From positions 717,895 to 781,894 of the forward strand of contig JACBWW010000068.1 of NCBI GenBank assembly GCA_020086605.1: a stretch of 64,000 nucleotides of DNA, in the 5' to 3' direction. The notes beneath the pieces were generated by a model. That model worked only from the letters and a program-made list of their open reading frames with translations. It did not search any database and had not been told where the DNA came from. Position numbers and translations under genes: made by a program. This document shows positions 30,201-41,845 of this stretch, piece after piece (the first letter of the stretch is position 1; every line of letters starts with the position of its first letter). The stretch comes from Lanius collurio. Lineage: Eukaryota; Chordata; Aves; Passeriformes; Laniidae.

Positions 30201-33200
30201 ATTTGAAACTATGTTCTAAAGAGAAATTTAATTTAAAATAAAGGAGGAAAGATTTTACAAGCATGCCTTCACAATTATATTCTTCTTAGGTTTGTCTATT
30301 CCAGAAAAACTAAACTTTTCTCTCTTGAAATTAATTACAAGCATGTTTCTGAAACATAATCATTACCAGATCCTGGATTTATGTTTATGCCATGCTCAAA
30401 TAATCCACTGCCAGCTGGATGTTTTCATGCATCTTTCTAAAAATCATCTTCCAGTCTTTCCTTCCTGCAGCTCATCACTTCCATGAAAATGCCTTCAAAC
30501 AGCCTTTCCACAACTGAAACTGCAACAGCAGCATTCAAAAAATATTTTAAGACATCGAAGTAGATCCTCTTGTAGATCCAGGACTGCTGGGAAACTGATA
30601 CACACTGGTTTCACATTAAATGTTCAGCCTAAGCAGAAAAATAATGTCATTTACTCCTGCAAGTCCCTCAGCAATGCTGCACACTGTGCCCAAGACTGCA
30701 CTTTTCATTAGTGCTTTTTGCATACATTACAGATTCTGCTAATGAATCATTGGAACATGTATTAAACCAAAGCATGGAACAGCTCTGGAATGTGCACATC
30801 TGACAGGAAGGAATTCCTGGAGATCAGTCACTCATACACAATCAATACATTCATGTCATTCACTCCAATTCAAAAGGTACTCTGAGTTACTCGGCCTTTT
30901 TCCATGACCAGCACAAATTGCTGGTCTGGACTGTTAAAAATTTCAGCCTCCCTCCCTCAGAAATGCCAAAACTGGTACCCAATTAGGCTGCCAGTTCACA
31001 TGTTACAAAGCTAAACTCTCACTACAGAGTTTAGGTACTTTGTCCTTTCTTTTTCCCTGAAACAAACACCAAAAGCCTTTAAAAACATATCAAAACAGTG
31101 CCCTCTGCCAACACACACGTGCTGCCATTTTTACCCACACAAATAATGAGTGGCCCCAGTCGTGTTTCATGGAGTACATTTACAAAGGCAAAACAGCACA
31201 GAACAAAGTCCAGAATCCATTTCCAAATGCAAACTTTTGTCAGTAAATATAAGCTTGAAAAGCTGCTTAGAAGAAAAGTTTTCATCTCTGACACAAAAAG
31301 ATCAATGATCCATTTAACTTTTCTCCTCCCATACAGTAATTATCAATTGATTTAATATTGCTTAGTTGACCAATTACCCAGGGGAAAACCAGAAATTCAA
31401 TCCAGACAAATCTCTGTTATGATCCATATCAGTATTTTCTAAGAGTAGCTTTTCAGAGCAGTAGAGGATAAATATGGACCCATTCCTATATTAATAAATA
31501 AAGTTGTGATCCATGGAAATATAAATGCAGGGCATGAGTTAGGATCAGTATAACAACCCAGGCAGATCCCTCTAACATTTACAAAGTTGGTGCTTTTCCT
31601 TCATGTGTCCTTCATTTTAAGAGATCAGTGCCAAAAAAGCAAACTCCTGCCTAACACAACTGACAAAAATTAAAAATTAACAGAAGGAAACGTCAGTGTT
31701 CAGGGAAAAAAAAAAATAAAAGAACAGAAAACAACCAGTACTGAAACACATACAATTTCTGCCTCTGATGTTCTGATCTTGGAAGTTATATTTTCTCCTC
31801 TTTTTTTTTTTTTATTTATCAAAATTATTCTGTTCACAGTCACTACTTCAGCCTTCAGAAAAAAAAATAACACTGGTTTTCCAACAAGTGGGCCCTACAG
31901 TATGGAGGACACAAGCAATACAACTCTCAACCAGCTTTTAGACTTATTAATTAGTAAGATTAATGCCTTTTTGTAGCTAAAAGCTACTGTCAGAGTGAAA
32001 CTCTGGCTAGTAAGCACAAATCAAGCCAGACTAGCTGGCTGCAGCAGGCTGTACTTTGGGCTCTGCTTAACAGGAATTTGTCACCAAAACAATCTGCACC
32101 TTTGGCCACCCTATGACTGCTCTCTGCTGGTTGTAATAGCTCCAGAATACTTTTCCCAGCCAATTCTCAGGAAGAGCTGTTTGGTTTGTCCTTTCCAAAC
32201 AGACCATTCCCATGTCAGTCACCCATTTCTTTCCACATGATACTTCTATGAAATTTAAATATGGAGCTCTAAGCTTCCCTATGAAACCACAATTCCTGCA
32301 TTAGAGAAAGAGGAGCACTGAACACCCTGTTTCTAAAAGAGGGATAGAGAATCCAAAGCTGTCCCTTTGGCAAAGCAAAAAAACCAATCCCAAGTAAAAA
32401 GAAAAATACAGCAGGTGTTTCTAAGCAATGTTTTTAAATTGGATTTAAGTACAGCTGCTGAGTTTATATAGATTCACAAAGAAGTTATGAAATTACTATT
32501 GAAACAGTAGGAAAGGAAAAAGCAAGCAAGGAAAGTGCACGTAAGTGTTGTACAAGTTTTACTAACAAAGCACTAGAACTCTGCAATGGAATAAAATTTC
32601 CAATTTTTTCTCTAATGTGCTCTTTATGAAGACTACTAACACTGAAGTGATATTTAAGATGTTCTCCTTTTTAAGTCAGCAAATTCAAACTCACTACTAG
32701 AAACAAAAAGAACTGAACACTACTTTCTTATAGCTGATTGTATCAGAATCACATCATATGACAGCTCTGTCATTCAGACTTTTTGCTTCTGTGCCATAAT
32801 GTTAAATTCTTCACAGGAGAATTCTCCAAAGAGAGATCTACAGAGAGACCTCTTTAATGTGGGCCTTGCACTGCAAGAAATGGGACTACAAGTGTTTTGT
32901 CTTTACATGGTCAAAACACTCTGGACAAGCCTTTTTTTTACAACTCAAGTCACTCAATCAAGTGCACATACCTTCCCAGACATGTGCTTATTTGCATTCT
33001 GCACTTGCTCATTCCCCAATTGTTTCCAGTCTGAAAGCCCCAAACTGTGTTTGCAGTTGCCTGGAACTCATCCACTTTACAGCAAGGATGAAAAAAGTTC
33101 CTCAAATGTCAGCAATCCACCAAATGCCCTTCCCACACAAGTTCTCAAGGATTAAACAAAAAAGTGACTGAGAACCTCAGCACAAAGAATTCCTGGCTCT

Positions 33201-36200
33201 GTCCTCCCTCAGTCGTGTGTAGGAAATGCAGGACCCCAGCACTGAGAACAGCCCAGATTTACAGCAAGCTCAGCTTTGAGACAAGGAACAGCCTGAGGAT
33301 GATTAAAGAAGCTGCTGGGAGCTGTGCTCATGTCACAGTGCACAGAGAGCCTGCATGGTGCTGTTACACAGCACTGCAAAGCAGCAGGCAATGCTGAATT
33401 ATCTGTGCATCCCTACAGGATGATGTCCCCAGCCTGTCCAAGAGCCAGGTGCTCCCTGCTTTCACTCTCAGCCAAGAAATCGATTTGATTAAATGTGGGC
33501 TCTGTGCCAGGCCTGCAGTGCCACGTGGAGGTCAATAATGTGATTCCAAGAGCTGGGACATGGAAACATCGCCCAGACAGGCAGAGGGCAGGGCACAGGG
33601 ACAAGGCCAGGCTTGGAAAGGGCCTTGAGAGATCTTCTGGAGGAGATAAAATGAAGGATTCTCCCCTGTATTTTATAACAAAATGCACATGGGCATAGCT
33701 GGATACACCTTTCCACAACATAATGCCTGGACAGCTCTAACAACTTTATTTTCTGGGTTTGTATGCACCTGTATTTGCAAAGAAACCTGAATAAAATGGC
33801 AAATAAAAACAGAATGTACTTTAAAATTAGAGATCGCATATAACAAAAATTACTTAAGACTACATCAAACATTTACTGTCCTGAGAGCCTCTATAAAGAA
33901 ATTATGCTCCATTTTACCATTATCTTATTAAATACACCCATGAAATTACAGTTCTGGTTTGGGTGGGTTTCTATTTATTTAACAAAGCACCATACCAGCC
34001 ATTATGTTTCAGAGACAGAGTTTTCAGATAATGTCACAGACATAATTTACATTAGGTCTGGAATATTCCCAACAGATCTGCAGTTGTGTGGAAAGGCAAA
34101 TGCCATTTGGAGAAGACAGGCAAACATCAAGGGCTGAAGTTCTAAACTGAGGAAGGGCTTTTCCCCTGCAAGGCAAACACCCAAGGAGACTGACTGAAGT
34201 AAGAGCTTAAGTTAAATACACACTTCTGATAATGCAAACCCTGGAACAACTGTATGTGCCACACCAATTTTGTGGTATTTTTCAAAAACAAAAAGTCAAT
34301 TCTAGCAGCAGTGCAGGAATACAAGCACAGAGCTTGGCTGGGCCAAGTTTCCCTTCCCCCAGGAAAGGTCCAGGCACCTCAGAAGAAAGAATGGGCCAGG
34401 ACAACGAGGAAGGGCAAGATAAGAGAAAGTTATTTGTACCTTTAGTTTTCCTTCCAGCAAATGAAGTCCTATGACAAAAGGATGAAGCACATCATCTGTG
34501 GAAAACAACAAAAACAGAAGTTATTTACATTTTAACAGACAAACATACACATGCTCTACACACCAAATAAATAACCAAAAAACAATTACTTTGTGAGTTA
34601 CATCAGTGATAAATTATCATCATTCTACTTTCAGAGTTTTCAGGGTCTTCCAGCCTTTCATTATTTTATGCAGCATTTCAGTGTAATGAGACACTGAGTG
34701 CAAGGCCAGACTGCAGGACAACCAAATGCTACCCCAGCACAAAAGCATCTCATTCCAGAACATCATAAAAGTCTTTTAGTGCTAAAAACTCACTGAAGCA
34801 GAAATTAAAGAGGAGATGAATACTCCCTACTCACAAGTCAGTTCCTCTCTTTGCCAAACACCTTGCTGACTCACAAATGTTGACAAATCTTGGATACAAA
34901 ACAAACAAACAGTAACAAGCAGCCAAGCCTCTGAAGGCTCTCTGTATCTTGCATAAAAGCACCAACTGTAAGAGGAAGAATTCCTAGGGAAGCTGAAAAA
35001 AATCATGATGGGATCATCCCCCAAAAAGCTTTTTCTTCTCCAGAGCAGAAGTCTCTGCTTCCTCATGTCTTTACAAGAAATACAAGAAAAAATCAAGAAG
35101 AGATCTTATACTGCCAGCTCACTTTTGGTTACAAGTATCCTCTCTTCTGGATTTTTTTTCAGGAAAAAAACTAAAATGAATAAATAAAAAGAAACTGCAA
35201 TGGTTTTACCAAGACAGCAAACTCCCAAAGATTAACAAGAAATCAGATGAATGCTTTGGGACTTCCACCTTGAGCCATTTTCAGTCATTTTTAAAGTAAA
35301 GTCTACTTAAAGTATGAACTGTGAGTTTACCCTGCTTACTACCTAGCACACTTGTCTCCAACAAACATTAAGGCATGTGGCATATAAAACACTGTAAATA
35401 TGCCTTCCATCATGGAAAACGATAAGCAGGGTGACTGGGGAGAAGGAAGGAATTCTGGTTTTCTCACAGCAGAGGAAAAGGTGAGATCCTTAGTTATAAC
35501 CAAATACAAAAGAAGACAATGAGTTGGTAAGATGGATGATGTTACATGAAAAAGAGGAGGGAAAACTGATGGGGAAGGGTAGAGACTTTACAGAATGAAA
35601 ACCTAAAGCATTTTTACTGTAAAATCAGCAGGAAGAAAAAGAAATCTCATGCATAAATCAAGAAGAGACAGCACAGCATAAAACACATGTGATGGGTTGA
35701 AGAAGAAGCAGGTGCAGTATTTCCATCTGCCACCAAAGCAACAGTTGTAAGGCAGGAAAAATTACTTTTTTTTTTTTGACAGATAAGAGACACATGACAA
35801 AAAAAAGATCAGTAAGAACATTTGCTAACAGAACTAGCAACAAGAGTTTAAGAAGTATAAGAGCTGCCAAAAAGCCCAGCTGTTACTGCAGATGTGAGAT
35901 TCAATTAAACCTGACTAGAATTGTTCACCTAAGACAATGGCAAAGCCAAGAGAGAAGAAAATCACTGTGTCCTGGAGGAAATCCTGCTTGCAGGATTTCC
36001 ACCTGAGATGCACTGAGGAGTAGGAGAAGGAGCAAAGCCAGCAGGGGCCTGTGAGGGGAATGCTGAACTCACAACTTATCCCACTCTGGTTCAAACCATT
36101 GCTTTGGAAAAAATGCACCCCAAATAAGCTCCTAAATGCACAAACAGCCAGGACAAAAGCTTGAGGTTTGGGGTTCAGTGTTGTCAGTCACTTGGGAACT

Positions 36201-39200
36201 ATAAATATTGATGGTTTCAGAAAATACACCTTGTATTTGAGATGGGGTAATCACAAATGTCAGACACTTCATTCAGGCAGTCACACATATCTATGTGATA
36301 CTTGTGCAGCTGAACCCAGCATTTCACTCTTGGGCCATTCTTGCTGCTTGCTCCAGTTTCCACTACAAATATTTGGGTAGATACAGCATTTTGTCACTGG
36401 CAGTGCCCATAACTTATTCCCAGAAAAAATATTAATTTCCTATAGTGTGAAGGAATCACCAAATTAAAATTTAACCATCAGCCTAGACTTTTAGAAATTT
36501 GGACAAAACCTCCTACTCCACTTATTCCAGGGCTACACTATTAATCCCCATCTTTAAAATTCACATTATCTATTTGAAGTCCACATGAGAAACTGAGACA
36601 AAACAATCAATATACAAAGGTACCCAAAAATTAAAAAAAACCCTCTGCCAGACACAAAATATGCAAACAAAACTGAAAGAATCTGTTGTAGTCACAGCTA
36701 CAGTATTATTTGTGCTGACAGAACAAAAAATATTTTTCAATGCAAGACAGTTTTAGTGTCAATCTGCCCAATTTTATTGAAAATTTTCTTCAGAGCACAC
36801 AGCACTTCTGTAACAGAAAATTATTCCAGGTACTGTCCTGTAACTCAACATCACAAGGACAGATCTTACTGGAATAGGTAAAAATAGCCCCAGTGAACAT
36901 GCCAAAGGACAGTCTTTCCACTACAGGGGCAGTGCTTACATTGCAACATCAGCTGGCTCTCTTTTTATAACCTCTTGATTGCCAGTGAGTGAGTTACACA
37001 GTCACTTAAAAGGCTGGTAAAATCAAAGGGTGAGCTCTGACTGCTGGAGCTGCAATCAGCCCAGTGCAGCACTGGCACAGCCCCTGCTGCAGCACCCCCC
37101 TGGCTGAGCATTACCTGCTCCCCAGCGTTCAGCACACAGGGCTGGTGGCATTCAGAACACACCACAGGGCTTGTCAAATGTCAGCATAAAATGAGAGGTT
37201 TGCACACTTTGCTGCTCCTTTTGGCTGCAGCACCCTGGCAGCTCCTTAATTTGCTCCATTTTCTGCCAGCCACACGACCCATCCTCTGTAGAGCTCCTTT
37301 CATGCTGTTTCTGCAGATCAGCCAGCTGGGAACAACCTCTCCCCAGCACTGAACTCTAAATGGGTTTTTTCCACATAAAGATAACATCTATCACAACGTG
37401 AACATTTAAACTGTGAGCCCAATGATCAGACAAAGGCAGAAATGTTGTTTTACCAGAAGAGACTCTGCTCCACAGCCAGCAGCTTGACTTCCAGGTGACC
37501 AAAACTGCTTAGCTTTCTAATTAAGCACCAGGGAAACCTGCACCCTCCCATCTTCAACACCACAAACAGGTTCCTGCCTGCTCATCCTACAGATTGGGAT
37601 TGATTGGACACAGCTTTCCAAAGTTCTTGGAGGCAGATGGGGAGGCAAAAGAAAGCTTGGGAAAAGCAGGGAGTCACTGAGCTTGCACAGGTTCTCTCTT
37701 TTCTGCTTCAATCTAAGAAAAACTGACTGATCATCAACAAATTTACCCCACCTTAAACCTGAAAGTCCTGGAATATCAGACATGTTTGTTATTTGCATAC
37801 AGTGGCCCCAGTGCTGCGTGTTTATTTTAAGAACTAAACATCAGTCTCATGCAAATTCAAGAGTAGAGTTTAGACACTTTTGACCTACTTTTAATACATT
37901 AATTTTACAACAAAGGCTTCACCAGAAAAAAAAAACAAACAAAACAAAAAAACCAAACACAACAAATTACAACAGAAATGCACAAATAAAGAGCTGAAAA
38001 AATATTATAATGGGGTGATGCAATAGATTAGATCTGAAGGAATTCAATTTCTATTAGAAATCATCAAAATAAGGAAAATATTAACCCAACAGTAGTCTTG
38101 GAATTAACAATTGCTAGGTAAATTCTGAACTTCAGGAATTGAAAAAAAAAAAGGTCTTCTTGACTGTGAAGGTGCAGTCAACATCCTATGCTGTGTATAA
38201 ACAAGCAGCTTTCAGAGAAACTTTAGAACAAAGTTTCTACAGCCAAGTTTAAACAACTCCAAGTTATTAGGTATCAAAATACACCTTTTCAAGTGAAAAC
38301 TGGAGAGGTAATTACAGGCACTCTTACCTCCACATTAAGTGGAATTAAAGTCCACTTTACTTTCCCTTTTACAAGAAACTTTTAATAGTGTACTTTCTAC
38401 AATGACTTGGAAACAACATAAATAGCATTTGTTGGGTAGCAAAAATTAGGAATTAAAAAAAAATTAAAATATGATTAACTAGTATTTTTTCTTCCCAGCA
38501 ACACTTCCACCATTGAAGCTTCCAGTCTAATGGTCCCCTCTACACCCACTCTTTGCAGGATTCTCCCTCTGTGCTCCTGCATTTCTGCAACAATTCCATG
38601 CAAACAAAAGGCAGGACATGGCATCTTCACCTGCCTCACCCTGCTCCTTCAGTTTCACCAAAAAAACTCTTAGGTAAAGTCTCACGTTTCTTATACACAA
38701 AGAAAATTTGAATAAAGAAAAAAGAATGGTAATTTAGTCATCTCTGCCACACATAGTAAAGAGACAGCAGTGCCTTTTGTGGTGTGCTACGAGACTGAGA
38801 CACCACCATAAAATACTGAAAGTATGACCAGACTTTGGAAAACATTCTTAAATGCCTGAGAACAAGAAAGTGGAATATCCAAAAGCTAGAACACATTACT
38901 GATACAGCTGACGGGGACACACACTGGAAGCAAACTAAAAGACATTACAGAAAAAGGAAAACTGGTCATATGCTAAAGTATTTCAGTATATATTTTAAAT
39001 ATTTTCCTCTACACCAGCATCAGACACATCTTTCTTCTAGTTGTGCACTATCCTGCATCTTCCTCTTGTTAATCTCTCAGCTCAGTGCTCTAAAATCCAT
39101 ATTTTCAGAACTCCAGCTTGTTCTACAGTGACAAAAAAAAAATGTATGTAACAAAAGTTTATAATGGGGGCTCAGAGCCATTTTTAAAAGCCTGAACCTC

Positions 39201-39840
39201 TGAGCCAGCTTTAATTAATCTGGTTAACCCCACGCCACACCCAGCTGCGAGTTAGTGAAGCAACCTCCCTCTGCCTGTGAACTAAAAATACACCAATGGC
39301 TCAACTGCTCGTACCGATACTACGTCTTTGCATCGGAATGCCCCATTAATTAACGCCCTTTTGGCAGCTGCCTGTCAGAACTGAAGCATTCGAGGGGCGA
39401 ACCAATGGCAGGGACGAAATGAGAGTTAAATCTGCCATGAAGCACCGAGACAGCAGCGAGGGGAAACAGCAGCACCCCGTAATCAACGCAGCATCTGCAG
39501 AGCCTCCACACAGTGAGGGAGAGAGTGCACGGAGCAACCAAACTGCGAGCAACATAAAAGGGGGCTCAGGTCACAGGAGCTGGAGATACAGGTCCCATTG
39601 CAGATCTCCTGATAGTGCCCAGAAAACAGGGCACAATCACTTTCACGCTCACCACATGCACAGATTATTTGCAAGGCAATTTTGCAGCTCTTTTGCCTGA
39701 AGTGAAACAGCTCTGATTTAAAGGGTGCTCTCGCTTTGCTCCGTCGCTGCATCCAGGATGCGTTTGGAGCACCACGGGAGAAACGGCAGAGCTGCCACAC
39801 CTGCAACTGCAAACAAACGCAGTGACCTGCACTTGCCACC

Positions 39841-40376
39841 CTGCTGATCTACACAAACCCAGAGTGGCTGGTAAAACCTTCCCTGCTGTCCTACACAAAC
39901 CCAGAGTGGCTGGTAAAACCTTACCTGCTCTTCTACACAAACCCACAGGCTGGCTGGTAAAACCTTACCTGCTGTCCTACACAAACTCAGGGGCTGGTAA
40001 AACCTTACCTGCTGTCCTACACAAACCCTAAGTCTGGCTGGTAAAACCTTACCTGCTGATCTACACAAACCCAGAGTTTGGCTGGTAAAACCTTACCTGC
40101 TGTCCTACACAAACCCTAAGTCTGGCTGGTAAAACCTTACCTGCTGTCCTACACAAACCCAGGGGCTGGTAAAACCTTACCTGCTGTCCTACACAAACCC
40201 AGAGTGGCTGGTAAAACCTTACCTGCTGTTCTACACAACCCCAAAGGCTGGCTGGTAAAACCTTACCTGCTGTCCTACACAAACCCAGGGGCTGGTAAAA
40301 CCTTNCCCTAAGTCTGGCTGGTAAAACCTTACCTGCTGTTCTACACAAACCCAGAGTTTGGCTGGTAAAACCTTAC
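39841..40376. repeat. Minisatellite, 13 units of 39-45 bp, in RAF1 intron 1
   Basis: The core GGTAAAACCTT recurs at about 39870, 39911, 39956, 39995, 40040, 40083, 40128, 40168, 40210, 40254, 40293, 40320 and 40363. The remainder of the unit is CTGCTGTCCTACACAAACCC plus a variable AGAGTGGCTG, AGGGGCTG or TAAGTCTGGCTG segment. One spacing is only 27 bp and contains an undetermined base at 40305, so the assembly is probably collapsed there. On the RAF1 strand, ten units contain CAGGTAAGG, an exact consensus splice donor. Confidence 0.95.
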
Positions 40377-41293
40377 CCCCAAAAGCAAGCAAAACCCACT
40401 GCAAAATACACAATTTAATCACGTGGACTACATCATTTAAAAGCCTGAATAAAGAATACTTATGTAAATGTACTGTTTATTAATTGTCAGTTGTAATTCC
40501 TAGCTCTGAAGTCTACCAAGAAAACACTTTTCTCATTTACAAATGACTCAAGACCAGCACTTTGTTTATCCTCATCTGCTGTGTGCACTGCAGCATTTCA
40601 GTACACAAGATGACCATATGCTATTAAACTGTAAAAGGTCAGTACACACTGCTGCAATAAAATCAACTTTGTGTAAAACAGATGACATTTACAGTACAAA
40701 CACAATATTCAAGTCAATAAAGGAATAAACGTGTGCCAGCTGCTTTTCAAAGCAAAAGCGTTGTTTACAAAAAAACAGCACACACAGCAAGAGCCAGCAG
40801 AGCTCGGAGAATTATTCACAAAACTTGGGCCAAAAAAGACTTTCTTCTCAAAAAAAATAAGAATATNCTCCCTGCACAGGGCACGGCTCCAGGGCTGCGG
40901 GATGCTCTCCCCGGGCGGTGCCGGCCCACCCGCACGGCTCCGCGCTGGCGCTGACAGGCGGCGGCCCCGACCCAGCCCCGCTCCCCCCGACCCTCGGGCA
41001 CCCTCGCCCCGCCCCGGCCCTCTCGGTACCGTCCCCGCGGCAGGAGCCCCGGCCCGGCCCGGGCGATCCGCCCACGAAGCTCTGCGGGCCCGAAGCCGCC
41101 CGGTTCTCCTCCTCCTTCCCCAGTCTCTGCCGGGGCCCAGCGCCCACCCGCCCTCACGGCCAAGGTGGCGGCCGGGTCAGCGCGCCCGGGGCCGAGCCCG
41201 GAGCGGCGCCAGCGCGGAACGGAGCACTGCAAAGAGCCGAAATACCGGGAGCGGTTCTCCCGCTCGCCCCCGGCACTCTCTGGCCACCCGTAC

Positions 41294-41420
41294 CTGTGTC
41301 CCGGGCCCCTGGCGGGTCCCCCGCGCCCCGGTCCCGCCTGGCGCCGCTCGTTCCGCGCCTCAGAGAAAATGGCGGCCCCGCGCCCAGGCAGACATTTATC
41401 CCCGCCCATCGCCCGCTCGG
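41294..41420 (-). other. RAF1: Candidate RAF1 non-coding exon 1
   Basis: On the minus strand, GACACAG followed by GTACGG gives a good splice donor with its GT at 41293-41292, within the CpG island. The exon would end at 41294. The upper limit is a guess placed just beyond the YY1-like site at 41367-41378. No in-frame start is needed, because the first coding exon has its own ATG. Confidence 0.4.
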
Positions 41421-41825
41421 CGCTCGACGCCGTCCCTGCGCCCGTCTGCCCGGCCGCTCCCGCCTCCCCGCCTGGCGGGGGGAGCGCCGAGCTGCCGATC
41501 GGCCGGTCCGCCCCGCCGCCATTTGGGAGCGGCTGAGGCGCCGCGGGTTTGGCTGAGGGAGGAGGCAGCGAAGGAGGGGATCCCGCTGGGTTCCCGCCGC
41601 CGCTGCGCCTCCGGCCCTGCCCGAGACCCGGCCTGGGAGCGCGGGATGAGCGCGGCCGCTGCGCCGGCGGCTGGAGCGGGCGCTGAAGGGGCGGCAGAGC
41701 CGGCTCCCCTCAGGCAACCGCAGCGCTGCCGCCTCACAGCCACCCCCTGCCCTCAGCTCCCAGAGCCGGCCGCCTCCCTGCACCCGTAGCAGCCCTGCCT
41801 CGGCTGAGTCCCTCGGTAGTTTGAC

Positions 41826-41845
41826 AATTAATTAGCTAATTAATT
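41826..41845. promoter_or_regulatory. 20-bp perfect palindrome of TAATTA cores
   Basis: AATTAATTAGCTAATTAATT is its own reverse complement. It contains overlapping TAATTA-type homeodomain cores. It is an AT-only island inside the GC-rich promoter flank. Binding is inferred. Confidence 0.5.

Larger units (their letters stand above)
26022..41293 (-). other. RAF1 intron 1 (inferred), about 15.3 kb
   Basis: This runs from the acceptor before the first coding exon to the candidate exon 1 donor in the CpG island. It holds two CR1 fragments (26349-26640 and 26889-27280) and a minisatellite (39841-40376). The rest is AT-rich single-copy-looking DNA with no coding exon I recognise. The upper boundary depends on the exon 1 inference. 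Confidence 0.6.

Noticed and set aside
39718..40348. Minus-strand frames with repeated VRFYQP and CVGQQ peptides
   Set aside because: They are translations of the minisatellite. Unit length varies between 39 and 45 bp and shifts frame, so there is no selected protein repeat.
39841..40376. CRISPR-like array appearance
   Set aside because: Units are tandem with no unique spacers, in a vertebrate intron. It is a minisatellite.
40731..41789. 352-codon open frame on the + strand, with overlapping long frames on both strands
   Set aside because: All fall in the CpG island, where stop codons are rare by composition. They are Ala/Arg/Pro/Gly-rich, have no domain, cross an N and are open in several frames at once.
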